This document shows, in pieces, positions 51,670-60,494 of a stretch of 64,000 nt of DNA. A program made the position numbers and the translations under genes. This DNA is from Streptomyces ureilyticus. GTDB taxonomy: Bacteria; Actinomycetota; Actinomycetes; Streptomycetales; Streptomycetaceae. Below the pieces are notes generated by a model. That model was not told the DNA's origin, did no database searches, and worked only from the letters and a program-made list of their open reading frames with translations. The first letter of the stretch is position 1. Every line of letters starts with the position of its first letter. The DNA lies in assembly GCF_011045025.1 (NCBI RefSeq), contig NZ_JAAKZX010000024.1:1-64000 (forward strand). Reading direction: 5' to 3'.

Positions 51670-53289
51670 GTGGAGTACAACCTTGCCGACCTGTTCGAGT
51701 CGATCGTCGACGTGGTGCCCGACCGCGAGGCGCTCGTGTACATCGACCACCCCGGCACGGGAGCGGAGCGCCGCCTCACGTACGCCGAACTGGACGCGGC
51801 GGCCAACCGCATCGCGCACCACCTGATCGACAACGGTGTACGCCCCGGTGAGCATCTCGGGCTGCACCTCTACAACAGCGTCGAATATCTGCAGACCGTG
51901 CTCGGCTGCCTGAAGGCACGGATCGTGCCGGTCAACGTCAACTACCGCTACGTGGAAGAGGAGTTGGTCTACCTCTACCGTGACGCGGATCTGGTGGCCC
52001 TGGTCTTCGACGCGGAGTTCACCGAGCGGGTGGCGGGGGCGCTGCCGCGGGCGGAGAAGCTGCGGCATCTGGTACGGGTGGGGCCCCCCGCGCCGGACGC
52101 TCCGCCGCTGTCCGCGGTGGACTTCACCAAGGCCGAGGCCTCCGCGTCCGCCGAGCGGGGCTTCGCGCCACGTTCGGCCGACGACCAGTTCATCATCTAC
52201 ACCGGCGGCACGACCGGCATGCCCAAGGGCGTGATGTGGCGTCAGGAGGACCTCTTCTTCTCGGGCCTGGGCGGCGGCGCCCCGACCGGAGAGCCGGTCA
52301 AGAAGGCCGAGGAACTGGCCGAGCGGGTCGCGGCCGGCGGAGACGGAATCACCTTCCTCCCCGCCGCCCCGCTGATGCACGGCACGTCGACCCTCACCGC
52401 CTTCATCGGCTTCAACTTCGGCCAACGCGTGGTGATCCACCGCAAGTTCGTACCCGAGGAAGTGCTGCGCACCATCGAGAAGGAGAAGGTCACCAGCATG
52501 TCGCTGGTCGGCGACGCGATGCTGCGACCGCTGATCGACGCCCTCAACGGCCCCATGAAGGGGACCGACTGCTCGTCCATGTTCAGCGTCTCGTCCTCCG
52601 GCGCGATCATGTCGGACACGGTGCGCGAACAGTTCCAGGCGCTCATGCCGAACGTGATGCTGCTCAACAACTTCGGTTCCTCGGAGTCCGGCTTCAACGG
52701 CACGGCGACCGAGGACTCCGGCCCGGACAAGGGCTTCAGGGTGCGCGTCAACTCCTGTACGCAGGTGGTGGACCCGGCGACGTACGAGCCGGTCGCGGTC
52801 GGCGAACCGGGCCGCGTCGCACAGCGCGGACACGTCCCGCTCGGCTACTACAACGACCCCAAGAAAACCGCCGAGACCTTCTTCCAGAAGGACGGCGAGC
52901 GCTGGGTCCTCCTCGGCGACATGGCGACCGTCGACGAAGAGGGCATCGTCACCGTCCTCGGCCGCGGCTCCCAGTGCATCAACACCGGCGGCGAGAAGGT
53001 CTATCCGGAGGAGGTCGAGCAGGCCCTCAAAGCCCATCCGGACGTGTACGACGCTCTGGTGGCCGGAGTCCCCGACGAGAAGTGGGGCAACCACGTGGCG
53101 GCGGTCGTGCAACTGCGCGACGGCGCGAAGCCCGTGTCCCTGGACGACATCCAGACCCACTGCCGCGCCCGCCTCGCCGGCTACAAGATCCCCCGCCAAC
53201 TGGTGGTCACCGCCTCCATCCAACGCTCCCCGAGCGGCAAGGCGGACTACCGGTGGGCACGGAACGTGGCGGTGGAGGCGAACCGCTGA
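51670..53289 (+). CDS. Acyl-CoA synthetase, FadD19-like
   Basis: A 539-residue AMP-forming ligase. AMP-binding motif YTGGTTGMPKGVMWRQ near residue 180, then NNFGSSESGFNGT, the hinge with LLGDMATVDEEGIV, and the C-terminal lysine in RSPSGKADYRWAR. The DLFESIVDVVPDREALVY start is typical of FadD17/FadD19-type enzymes. It activates a fatty or steroid side-chain acid to its CoA thioester. GTG start, with GGAGG four bases upstream. Divergent from the crotonase. Confidence 0.9.
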   Translation: MEYNLADLFESIVDVVPDREALVYIDHPGTGAERRLTYAELDAAANRIAHHLIDNGVRPGEHLGLHLYNSVEYLQTVLGCLKARIVPVNVNYRYVEEELVYLYRDADLVALVFDAEFTERVAGALPRAEKLRHLVRVGPPAPDAPPLSAVDFTKAEASASAERGFAPRSADDQFIIYTGGTTGMPKGVMWRQEDLFFSGLGGGAPTGEPVKKAEELAERVAAGGDGITFLPAAPLMHGTSTLTAFIGFNFGQRVVIHRKFVPEEVLRTIEKEKVTSMSLVGDAMLRPLIDALNGPMKGTDCSSMFSVSSSGAIMSDTVREQFQALMPNVMLLNNFGSSESGFNGTATEDSGPDKGFRVRVNSCTQVVDPATYEPVAVGEPGRVAQRGHVPLGYYNDPKKTAETFFQKDGERWVLLGDMATVDEEGIVTVLGRGSQCINTGGEKVYPEEVEQALKAHPDVYDALVAGVPDEKWGNHVAAVVQLRDGAKPVSLDDIQTHCRARLAGYKIPRQLVVTASIQRSPSGKADYRWARNVAVEANR

Positions 53290-53313
53290 GCCTCCGGTCG
53301 CTGCTTGGAGGGC

Positions 53314-55332
53314 CTATTTGGAGGGATTGGGCTGTGAGCCGTACGCGGTCAGGAAGCGGTCGCGGAAGGAGTCCATCCGCCAGACCGGGGCATCCGTGTC
53401 GGGCTTGAGGCCGTCCGTCCAGTTCCAGTCGTCGATCTTGCTCAGTACGGACTTGTCCTGGGCCACGATCGAGATCGGCACGTCCCGGCTGGCCTTGCTG
53501 CCGCTGACCTTGGCCATCGGCTGGTGGTCGCCGAGGAAGACGAGCACGGTGTCCTTGCTGCCGTACTTCGTCACGTAGTCGATCAGGCTGGTCACGGAGT
53601 ACTGGATGGACTTGCCGTACTCCTCCTTCGCCTTCTCGGAGTCGTAGAAGACGTCCCCGGGCTTCTTGCCGGCCTTCTGGATGTCCTTGTAGACGGAGCC
53701 GTCGCCGACCTGGTCCCAGGGAACCGTCTCGGGCAGGGGCGCCCAGGGCTGGTGGCTGGACGTCAGGATGATCTGCGACATCAGCGGCTTGTCCTGCTTC
53801 TTGCCGTGCTCCAGCTGCTCGAAGGCCTTCAGGGCGTACTGGTCGGGCATCGTCGACCAGCTGAACTTGGGGCCCTTGTAGCCGAGTTCCCGGGAGTCGT
53901 AGACCTGGTCGAGGCCGTAGAACTTGCCCTCCGGCCAGTTCTTCTGGACGCCCGGCATGACGCCCACCGTCCGCCAGTCGCCGGTGCGCTGGAAGGCACC
54001 GGTGAGGGTCAGGTGCTCGCCGGCGGTGACGACGCGGTAGCGGTTCTGGTTGTTGATCCACAGGCCTGACAGGAACGTGGAGTGGCCGAGCCAGCTGTTG
54101 CCGCCGTAGGTCGACGACTTGAGCCAGCCGCTCTTGGCGGCGAACCCGGCCTTGGTCAGTTCCTCGTTCTTGGCGGTGAGGGTCGCGTTGACTCCGGGGG
54201 CTATGTCATCGTCCTCGATCGCGCTGCGGCCGTAGCTCTCGATGAAGGTGAAGATGACGTCCTTGCCGCGCAGATCGGTGAGCAACTGGTCGCCCGGCGT
54301 GTTGCCGAACTTGTCCTTCTTGGCCTCCTTGGCGAACGCCGCCTCGTCCTTGATGGTGGCGCGCACCCGCTTCGCACGGTCCTCGACCAGGGCGAACGTG
54401 CTTCTGGCGGCGAGCGGCGTGCCGGCGAGCTGGAGGCCGAGAGCCGCGCAGGTGACCCAGGCGGTTCCGATCAGCACGGTGGTACGGGTGGCCTTGTCGC
54501 GGTCGCGGGCCAGGACATTGCTCACCCGGAGCACCGCCAGGGTCATCACGGCGAGCAGGACGATGATGAGTACGACGACCCCGATGACGGCGGCGATCGT
54601 GCCGGCGCTGCCCATCGAATCCTCGAGATAGGCCTTCGTGTCGTCGAACAGGACCCAGTCGAGGACCACGTTGAATCCTCGGCCGAGGAACATGTTGAAG
54701 CCGATGTCGAGGAGGTTCAGCACGGTCAGCACGCCGAGGCCCAGACCGGCGAGGGTGGCCGCGACCATCCGTGGTTTGCGCGGCAGGAAGATCAGGACGC
54801 CGGCGCCGAGGATCGCCTCCACGGGGATGCGTACGAAAATTCCTGGCCGGAAGGCTTCCATCGAGGTCGGCATGAGGAGCGCGAAGCACACGAGGCCGAG
54901 GGAGAGGGCCGTGATCGTCCAGCCGACGTAGCGTGCGGCGATCGGGTTTCTGTCGCGCCAGCGGCGGGGGGTGGCGGGTTCTTCCGGGGCGTCGGACGGG
55001 GCATCGGGAGTCGCGTCGGCCGGAGCTTCCTCAGGGGCTTCGGCGTCGCTCGCGGGGGCCTTCTCGTCGGTGGCGGCTTCAGCTGGTTCGGCGCATTCAG
55101 CGGGGGCTTTCTCTTCGGTGTCGGCCTCGATGGGTTCAGCCGGTTCGGCTGCGACCTCAGCGGTGATCTTCGAGGCGGCCGGGCTTTCGTCGGCCGCACT
55201 GTCCTCGCCAGAGGCCTCGGCAACGACGTCATCAGGCGTTTCCGCCGAAGGAGGAACCTCCGGCGTCTCGTCCTTGTCCGGGGTTGTCCGGTCCGTGTCC
55301 GACAGCTGAGGTGAGTTCGTGGTGCTCGACAA
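53314..55332 (-). CDS. Membrane sulfatase-family protein (LTA synthase/phosphoglycerol transferase-like)
   Basis: A 672-residue protein. Residues 1-125 are acidic, Ala/Pro/Glu-rich and contain imperfect repeats (AEPAEPIEADTEEKAP, AECAEPAEAATDEKAP). Five membrane helices occupy about 135-300 (GWTITALSLGLVCFALLM to AWVTCAALGLQLAG). The rest is an extracytoplasmic sulfatase-fold domain with DVIFTFIESYGRSA, the nucleophile region GGNSWLGHSTFLSGL, and the metal motif VFLGDHQPMA. It is the layout of LtaS-like enzymes, which transfer glycerol phosphate to cell-wall polymers. Start TTG at 55332 has AAGGAAGGA upstream; no ATG or GTG alternative lies nearby. Confidence 0.85.
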   Translation of the reverse strand: MSSTTNSPQLSDTDRTTPDKDETPEVPPSAETPDDVVAEASGEDSAADESPAASKITAEVAAEPAEPIEADTEEKAPAECAEPAEAATDEKAPASDAEAPEEAPADATPDAPSDAPEEPATPRRWRDRNPIAARYVGWTITALSLGLVCFALLMPTSMEAFRPGIFVRIPVEAILGAGVLIFLPRKPRMVAATLAGLGLGVLTVLNLLDIGFNMFLGRGFNVVLDWVLFDDTKAYLEDSMGSAGTIAAVIGVVVLIIVLLAVMTLAVLRVSNVLARDRDKATRTTVLIGTAWVTCAALGLQLAGTPLAARSTFALVEDRAKRVRATIKDEAAFAKEAKKDKFGNTPGDQLLTDLRGKDVIFTFIESYGRSAIEDDDIAPGVNATLTAKNEELTKAGFAAKSGWLKSSTYGGNSWLGHSTFLSGLWINNQNRYRVVTAGEHLTLTGAFQRTGDWRTVGVMPGVQKNWPEGKFYGLDQVYDSRELGYKGPKFSWSTMPDQYALKAFEQLEHGKKQDKPLMSQIILTSSHQPWAPLPETVPWDQVGDGSVYKDIQKAGKKPGDVFYDSEKAKEEYGKSIQYSVTSLIDYVTKYGSKDTVLVFLGDHQPMAKVSGSKASRDVPISIVAQDKSVLSKIDDWNWTDGLKPDTDAPVWRMDSFRDRFLTAYGSQPNPSK

Positions 55333-55431
55333 CCCGGAGGTCCTTCCTTGCGTTTCCCGCTGGTGGCACGGCGAACCGGGCCCGGGTGGTCGGGTCCGCC
55401 GAAATGTGTACGGCTCGTCGGTCTCGACCGT

Positions 55432-56964
55432 TCAATCACCTGGGGCGATGGTTCGGGCGGTCTCGTCACGGAACCGGTCTCGCAGCTCGCGCTTGAGGAT
55501 CTTGCCGCTCGCGTTGCGCGGCAACTCGTCCACGAACAGGACTCGCTTCGGCGCCTTGAAACCGGCGAGCTTCTCACGGGCGTAGGCGAGAAGCTCCTCC
55601 TCCGTCACCTCGCCCCGGCGGACGACCACCGCGGTCACGGCCTCGATCCAGCGCTCGTCCGGCAGCCCGATCACCGCGACCTCGGCCACCGCGTCATGCG
55701 TGTAGAGCACGTCCTCGACCTGCCGTGAAGCGACCAGAACGCCACCGGAGTTGATCACGTCCTTCACCCGGTCGACCACGGTGAAGTACCCGTGGGCGTC
55801 GCGCACGGCGAGGTCCCCGGAGTGGAACCAGCCGTCACGGAAGGCCGCGGCCGTCTCCTCGGGCTTGTCCCAGTAGCCCTCGCACAGTTGCGGTGAGCGA
55901 TAGACGATCTCGCCCCGCTCCCCGTCGGGCACGTCCTTGCCGGACTCGTCCACGAGCCGCGCCTCCACGAACAGGACCGGACGCCCGCAGGAATCCATCC
56001 GTCCCTTGTGCTCGTGCGGCCCGAGCACCATGGCCAGCGGCCCGATCTCGCTCTGCCCGAAGCAGTTGAAGAAGGCCAGCTTCGGCAACCGCTCCTTCAG
56101 GCGTTCCAGTACGGGCACGGGCATGATCGACGCGCCGTAGTAGGCCTTGCGCAGCCCGCTCAGGTCGCGGGTGGCGAAGTCGGGGCGGTTCGACAGCCCG
56201 ATCCACACGGTGGGCGGGGCGAACAGGCTGTCCGCGCGTCCGGTCTCAATCAGGTCGAAGATCTGCTCGGCGTCGGGCGCGTCGAGGATGGTGTTCCGGG
56301 CGCCGACCGCGAGATACGGCAGCAGGAACACATGCATCTGCGCCGAGTGGTAGAGCGGCAGCGAGTGCACGGGCAGGTCGCCGGCGCTCAGGTCGAGGGC
56401 GGCGATCGCGCTCAGGTACTCGTGCACCAGGGAGCGGTGCGTCATCATCGCGCCCTTCGGCGCGGCCGTGGTGCCCGAGGTGTAGAGCAACTGCACCAGG
56501 TCCTCGGTACGCGGCTCATCACCGTCGTACGGCGGCGTCGAGGCCAGCCGCGCGAGCAGCGAGTCGTCGGCATCCCGCAGCGGCAACACCCGTACGCCGT
56601 CGGGCAGTTGACCGGCGAGGTCCGGGTCGGCCATGACCAGCGTGCTGCCGGACTGGCCGACGATGTACGCGAGGTCGTCACCGGTCAGGTTCTGGTTGAC
56701 CGGTACGTGCACCAGACCGGCCCGCGCGCAGGCCAGGAATCCGATCAGGTACGCGTCCGAGTTGTGACCGTAGGCGCCGACCCGGTCGCCGGCGGCGAGC
56801 CCCGTATCACGCAGCACCTGGGCGGCACGGGAGACGGCATCGTCCAGCTCCTCGTAGGTCCAGGTCCGTTCGCCGTAGTGGACCGCGACGCGGGCCGGGG
56901 TGCGGCCGGCACTGCGCCGCAGCACCCCGTCGACCGTCACGTTGGGTCCCGCCGCCTCCGCCAT
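55432..56964 (-). CDS. Fatty acid-CoA ligase (FadD-type)
   Basis: A 510-residue AMP-forming acyl-CoA ligase. AMP motif LLYTSGTTAAPKGAMMTHR (about residues 160-180), FNCFGQSEIGPL, HSGDLAVRDAHGYFTVVDRVKD hinge and the C-terminal Lys in LPRNASGKILKRELR. It probably activates fatty or aromatic acids; the substrate cannot be set. ATG 56964 is chosen because AAGGAG lies five bases upstream. It is separated from the sulfatase by 99 bases on the same strand. Confidence 0.9.
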   Translation of the reverse strand: MAEAAGPNVTVDGVLRRSAGRTPARVAVHYGERTWTYEELDDAVSRAAQVLRDTGLAAGDRVGAYGHNSDAYLIGFLACARAGLVHVPVNQNLTGDDLAYIVGQSGSTLVMADPDLAGQLPDGVRVLPLRDADDSLLARLASTPPYDGDEPRTEDLVQLLYTSGTTAAPKGAMMTHRSLVHEYLSAIAALDLSAGDLPVHSLPLYHSAQMHVFLLPYLAVGARNTILDAPDAEQIFDLIETGRADSLFAPPTVWIGLSNRPDFATRDLSGLRKAYYGASIMPVPVLERLKERLPKLAFFNCFGQSEIGPLAMVLGPHEHKGRMDSCGRPVLFVEARLVDESGKDVPDGERGEIVYRSPQLCEGYWDKPEETAAAFRDGWFHSGDLAVRDAHGYFTVVDRVKDVINSGGVLVASRQVEDVLYTHDAVAEVAVIGLPDERWIEAVTAVVVRRGEVTEEELLAYAREKLAGFKAPKRVLFVDELPRNASGKILKRELRDRFRDETARTIAPGD

Positions 56965-57076
56965 GCCCGCTCCTTCGTCCCACTGCCCCGGCACACCTTC
57001 ACCCGACGACGCACTCGATAAGTTGACAGCGCCCCTGCGAGTGCCGGGCTCCGTCCCTGCATCTGGTCGAACCCGG

Positions 57077-57240
57077 TCAGTCAACCGACTTGGCATCCTG
57101 CCTCGAGTCGGCCACCGGCACCAGCATCCGCGTGAACGTCTCGGCAATCGCGGCGATGTCGACCGTGGAGTCGTGCATCCACCGTTGAACAGCCGTCCCT
57201 GCCGCTGACTTCGTGATGGGCCGTGATGCCAGGGCAAGAC
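57077..57240 (-). pseudogene. 3-prime remnant of a TetR-family regulator gene
   Basis: On the minus strand a frame ending at 57077-57079 reads ASRPITKSAAGTAVQRWMHD followed by STVDIAAIAETFTRMLVPVAD, the usual C-terminal helix pattern of TetR/AcrR repressors. No helix-turn-helix part is present upstream. It directly abuts a second fragment at 57236-57341, so this is a deletion junction. Confidence 0.5.
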
Positions 57241-57341
57241 CCCGACAGCCCGCGGGCGTCGCGCCAGGGCTCCCACTCGTCGGCAGTCACAGGGCAGCGG
57301 CGGAGTACGGCAGTGTCTTCGCCCTCGCAGGGCCCAGCCAT
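57236..57341 (-). pseudogene. 5-prime remnant of a GNAT acetyltransferase gene
   Basis: From the ATG at 57341 the minus strand reads MAGPCEGEDTAVLRRCPVTA followed by DEWEPWRDARGLSG, the opening of many actinobacterial GNAT proteins (VLRRVTADEWPLWRDVRL). The frame is then lost and joined to the TetR-like tail. The two pieces fill the gap between the LysR gene and the acyl-CoA ligase. Confidence 0.45.
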
Positions 57342-57343
57342 CC

Positions 57344-58309
57344 TCAACTCGACGGACTGGAGATCATGGGCCGCCCGGCCTCCATCATCTCGGCGACCCG
57401 GGCCATCGTCTCCCGCAGCCACATGTGCGCCGCGTCGTGCATGTGGACCGGATGCCACCACAAGGCCTGCTGGATCGGCACGGCGTCATAGGGCGGTTCC
57501 ATGATGCGGACGTGTACGAGTCCGTCCAACTCGTCGGCGAGACGCCTCTGAAGGAGAGCTACCCGGCGGGTGCCCGCGACCAGGAGTGGCATCAGCTGGA
57601 AACTGTCGACGGAGACCGCCACGCGCGGCTCGATGCCGAGCGTGGCAATCTGGCGGGCGGCGGGGGCGTCGTAGGCTCGTTGGTACGTCACCCATGGCAG
57701 TCGGGCCAGGTCGTCGAGGGTGAGGTGTTCGCCGACCTCGGGGTTGTCGTCGGCGACGAGGAAGACCCAGGTGTCCTGGTAGAGCTCGACCGTGGGGAAG
57801 CCGCGAATGATGCCGTGGGGCAGCAGTAGCCCGTCCACGGTGCTGAGCAGCGACCCGGTGCTGTCGATGATTTCGTTCGGTACCTGTTTGAACCTGAGCC
57901 GGATTCCTGGTGCCTCGGCTTGGATGGTGCGGGCGAGTTCGGTGCCGAATACGGCAACCGCGTAGTCCGAAGCGATCAGCGTGAACTCGTGTTCCTCGCG
58001 GGAGGGGTTGAATTCGGCCTGACTGGCGAAGACGCGCTCCAGCAGGTCGCATGCGGTGGTGGTTCGGTCGAGGAGGGCCTGCCCGAGGGCGGTCAGTTCG
58101 TATCCTCCGCCCACCCGGGCGAGCAGGTCGTCGTCGAAGTGGCGGCGCAGCCGGGCCAGTGCCGCGCTCATCGCGGGTTGACTGAGCCCGATGCGCTGGC
58201 CGGCCCTGGTGACGTTGCGCTCTTGCAGGAGGGCGCGCAGGGCAACGACGAGGTTGAGGTCCAGGCTGGCCAAGTTCACGAAGCGTCCCAATTCCGGAGC
58301 CGGCACCAT
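57344..58309 (-). CDS. LysR-family regulator of the aromatic catabolic operon
   Basis: A 321-residue LysR protein of the NodD/LinR-type subgroup. DNA-binding domain at about 12-75 (VNLASLDLNLVVALRALLQER, then SQPAMSAALARLRRHF), effector domain from about 100 (EHEFTLIASDYAVAVFGTEL) with PGIRLRFKQVPNE. An in-frame GTG at residue 11 is an alternative start. It is divergent from the FAH gene at 58408 and is the obvious controller of the operon to the right; palindromic sites lie in the 98-base gap. The 3-prime end borders two gene remnants. Confidence 0.9.
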   Translation of the reverse strand: MVPAPELGRFVNLASLDLNLVVALRALLQERNVTRAGQRIGLSQPAMSAALARLRRHFDDDLLARVGGGYELTALGQALLDRTTTACDLLERVFASQAEFNPSREEHEFTLIASDYAVAVFGTELARTIQAEAPGIRLRFKQVPNEIIDSTGSLLSTVDGLLLPHGIIRGFPTVELYQDTWVFLVADDNPEVGEHLTLDDLARLPWVTYQRAYDAPAARQIATLGIEPRVAVSVDSFQLMPLLVAGTRRVALLQRRLADELDGLVHVRIMEPPYDAVPIQQALWWHPVHMHDAAHMWLRETMARVAEMMEAGRPMISSPSS

Positions 58310-58339
58310 CGGTATTCACCGGCTGGATTCTTATATCCA

Positions 58340-58365
58340 GGAAATCGATTTCCCTGATTGCAATC
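58340..58365. promoter_or_regulatory. LysR-type operator candidates
   Basis: In the 98-base divergent gap there is a perfect palindrome GGAAATCGATTTCC (58340-58353) and, one turn on, GATTGCAATC (58356-58365). Both contain the T-N-A type symmetry that LysR proteins use. The first lies 55-68 bases before the GTG of the FAH gene at 58408. Confidence 0.5.
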
Positions 58366-58407
58366 TACGGGCCAGATTAGTGGCACCGCAATCGGGAGGA
58401 CATCTCC

Positions 58408-59412
58408 GTGACATCCGCAGCCGCGTCGGCTCCCTTCACCCCCTTTTCCGGACCGTTCGCCATCGGCACCCTGTCGGCACCGGGCGAGGCCAGGTTCCCG
58501 AGCCTCGTGACGCCGGACGGCCGAGCGCTCGATCTGCGCACGGCACTGGACGAACCCGCGTTGACCACTCTCGCGCTCCTGGAGCGCTGGGACGAGGAGC
58601 TGCCACGCCTGCACACCCTCGCCGGGGACCCGACGCTCGACTGGCGGCTGCTGGCGGAGATGACGGCGCACGCGCCCGTCGCGCCCCGGCAGATCTTCCA
58701 GTCCGGCGCCAACTACCGGCAGCACGTGATCGACCTGGCGGTCGCACACCGCGCCCCGGACGCCCCGGGCACCGTCGAGGAGGCCCGCGCCGAGGTCGCG
58801 GCGGTCATGGACAAGCGGGCCGCCGAGGACCTCCCGTACGTCTTCATCGGCCTGCCGACCACGATCAGCGGTCCCTACGACGACGTGGTGCTGCCCGCCT
58901 GGGCCCAGAAGCCCGACTGGGAGCTGGAGGTGGCCGCGGTGATCTCCCGCCCCGCCTACCGGGTCACCGTGGATGAGGCGCTGGAGTACGTCGCGGGCTA
59001 CACCATCGCCAACGACCTCACCGACCGCGCGAGCGTCTTCCGCCAAGACATGCCCCCGATCGGCACCGACTGGCTGCGCAGCAAGAACGCCCCCGGCTTC
59101 ACCCCGCTCGGCCCGTGGATCGTCCCGGCCGGCTCCATCGCCGACCCCTCCGACCTGCAGGTCACCCTGAAACTCAACGGCGAGACCATGCAGGACGAGT
59201 CCACCAACGACATGGTCTTCGGCGTCGCACGGTTGATCTCATACATCTCCCAGACCGCCCGACTGCTCCCCGGCGACCTGGTTCTGACCGGCAGCCCGGC
59301 CGGCAACGGCATCCACTGGGGCCGGCTGCTGCGCGACGGCGACGTGATGGACGGCTCAGTCACCGGGCTCGGCGCCCAGCGCACCCGCTGTGTCGCGGAG
59401 GAGGCCCGATGA
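58408..59412 (+). CDS. Fumarylacetoacetate hydrolase (FAH) family enzyme
   Basis: A 334-residue FAH-family protein: PRQIFQSGANYRQHVIDLA, acidic metal residues in PDWELEVAAVI (Glu pair) and NDLTDRASVF, the substrate loop NGETMQDESTNDMVFGV and GDLVLTGSPAGNGIHWG. Family members hydrate or hydrolyse 2-hydroxy-2,4-dienoates and acylpyruvates, or decarboxylate oxaloacetate-like acids, near the end of meta-cleavage pathways. GTG start with GGGAGG eight bases upstream. First gene of the operon; its stop overlaps the next ATG (ATGA). Confidence 0.92.
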   Translation: MTSAAASAPFTPFSGPFAIGTLSAPGEARFPSLVTPDGRALDLRTALDEPALTTLALLERWDEELPRLHTLAGDPTLDWRLLAEMTAHAPVAPRQIFQSGANYRQHVIDLAVAHRAPDAPGTVEEARAEVAAVMDKRAAEDLPYVFIGLPTTISGPYDDVVLPAWAQKPDWELEVAAVISRPAYRVTVDEALEYVAGYTIANDLTDRASVFRQDMPPIGTDWLRSKNAPGFTPLGPWIVPAGSIADPSDLQVTLKLNGETMQDESTNDMVFGVARLISYISQTARLLPGDLVLTGSPAGNGIHWGRLLRDGDVMDGSVTGLGAQRTRCVAEEAR

Positions 59413-60380
59413 GCGCCGGCCGTATCGACCGTACGGATCCCGAGGCGGCGATCGCCGAGGCCGCGAAGGCCTGCTCGAACTGGGGCCGCTGGGGCGAGGA
59501 CGACGTGCTCGGCACGCTCAACTTCCTCGACGAGGCCAAGCGCCGCGAGGGCGCGGCCCTGATCCGTGACGGCGTCAGCTTCTCCTTGTCACAGAGCTTC
59601 GACATGGACGGCCCGCAGAAAGGCTGGCGGCGGCGTACGAACCCGGTGCACACGATGCTCGCCACCGGCACCGACGCCGCTCTGGGCGGCCAGGGCTTTC
59701 CGCACGGTTTCGGTGGCGCCGACGACGTGATCGCCATGCCCCTGCAGTGCTCCACCCAATGGGACGGGCTCGGGCACATCTTCGATCACGCCAAGGCGTG
59801 GAACGGCCGCCCGGCGGAGAAGGTCGTCACCTCCGAAGGCGACCTGGTCACCGGCATCGAGCACATGGCACCGCACGTCGCCGGGCGGGGCGTCCTCCTC
59901 GACGTGGGCCTGGTCATCGGCCAGGACGGCGAACTGCCCGACGGCTTCGCCATCACCGAGGAGCACCTGACCGCGACCGCCGCCTCGCATGGCGTGACCG
60001 TCGGTCGTGGCGACCTGGTCCTCGTGCGCACCGGGCGGCTGGCCCGCGCCCGCCACGAAGACTGGGGCGACTACGCGGGCGGGCCGGCGCCGGGGCTGAG
60101 CTTCAGCACGGCCGGCTGGCTGCACCGGAGCGAGATCGCCGGGATCGCCACCGACACCTGGGGCTTCGAGGTCCGGCCCAACGAGTTCGACCACGCCTTC
60201 CAGCCGCTGCACCAGGTCGCCATCCCCCACATCGGCCTGCTCATCGGTGAGATGTGGGACCTCGACGCCCTCGCCACACATTGCGCCGCCGACGGCCGGT
60301 ACGAGTTCTGGCTCACCGCCGCGCCACTGCCCATCACCGGCTCCGTCGGCTCACCGGTGAATCCCATCGCCGTCAAGTAA
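59409..60380 (+). CDS. Cyclase-family (KynB/isatin hydrolase-like) hydrolase
   Basis: A 323-residue protein of the cyclase family (metal-dependent amide or ester hydrolases such as kynurenine formamidase and isatin hydrolase). The central motif reads STQWDGLGHIFDH; the KynB-type metal signature HxxTHxDxPxH is only partly kept, with the first His replaced and Gln in place of the second. Downstream His/Glu candidates lie in GIEHMAPHVAGRGVLLD and EEHLTATAASHGV. The longer members of this family commonly carry STQWD. Translationally coupled to the FAH gene. A GC hairpin (60391-60440) separates it from the next gene. Confidence 0.85.
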   Translation: MSAGRIDRTDPEAAIAEAAKACSNWGRWGEDDVLGTLNFLDEAKRREGAALIRDGVSFSLSQSFDMDGPQKGWRRRTNPVHTMLATGTDAALGGQGFPHGFGGADDVIAMPLQCSTQWDGLGHIFDHAKAWNGRPAEKVVTSEGDLVTGIEHMAPHVAGRGVLLDVGLVIGQDGELPDGFAITEEHLTATAASHGVTVGRGDLVLVRTGRLARARHEDWGDYAGGPAPGLSFSTAGWLHRSEIAGIATDTWGFEVRPNEFDHAFQPLHQVAIPHIGLLIGEMWDLDALATHCAADGRYEFWLTAAPLPITGSVGSPVNPIAVK

Positions 60381-60494
60381 CGCCCTGGACGGCCGGGCGA
60401 GCCGCGCCCGGACGGCTACGCCACCCTCGCCCGCCCGGCCCGCAACACCCCCTCTGCCGCTCGAAGTCGCGCGGCACCATCTCAGGGAGAACCC

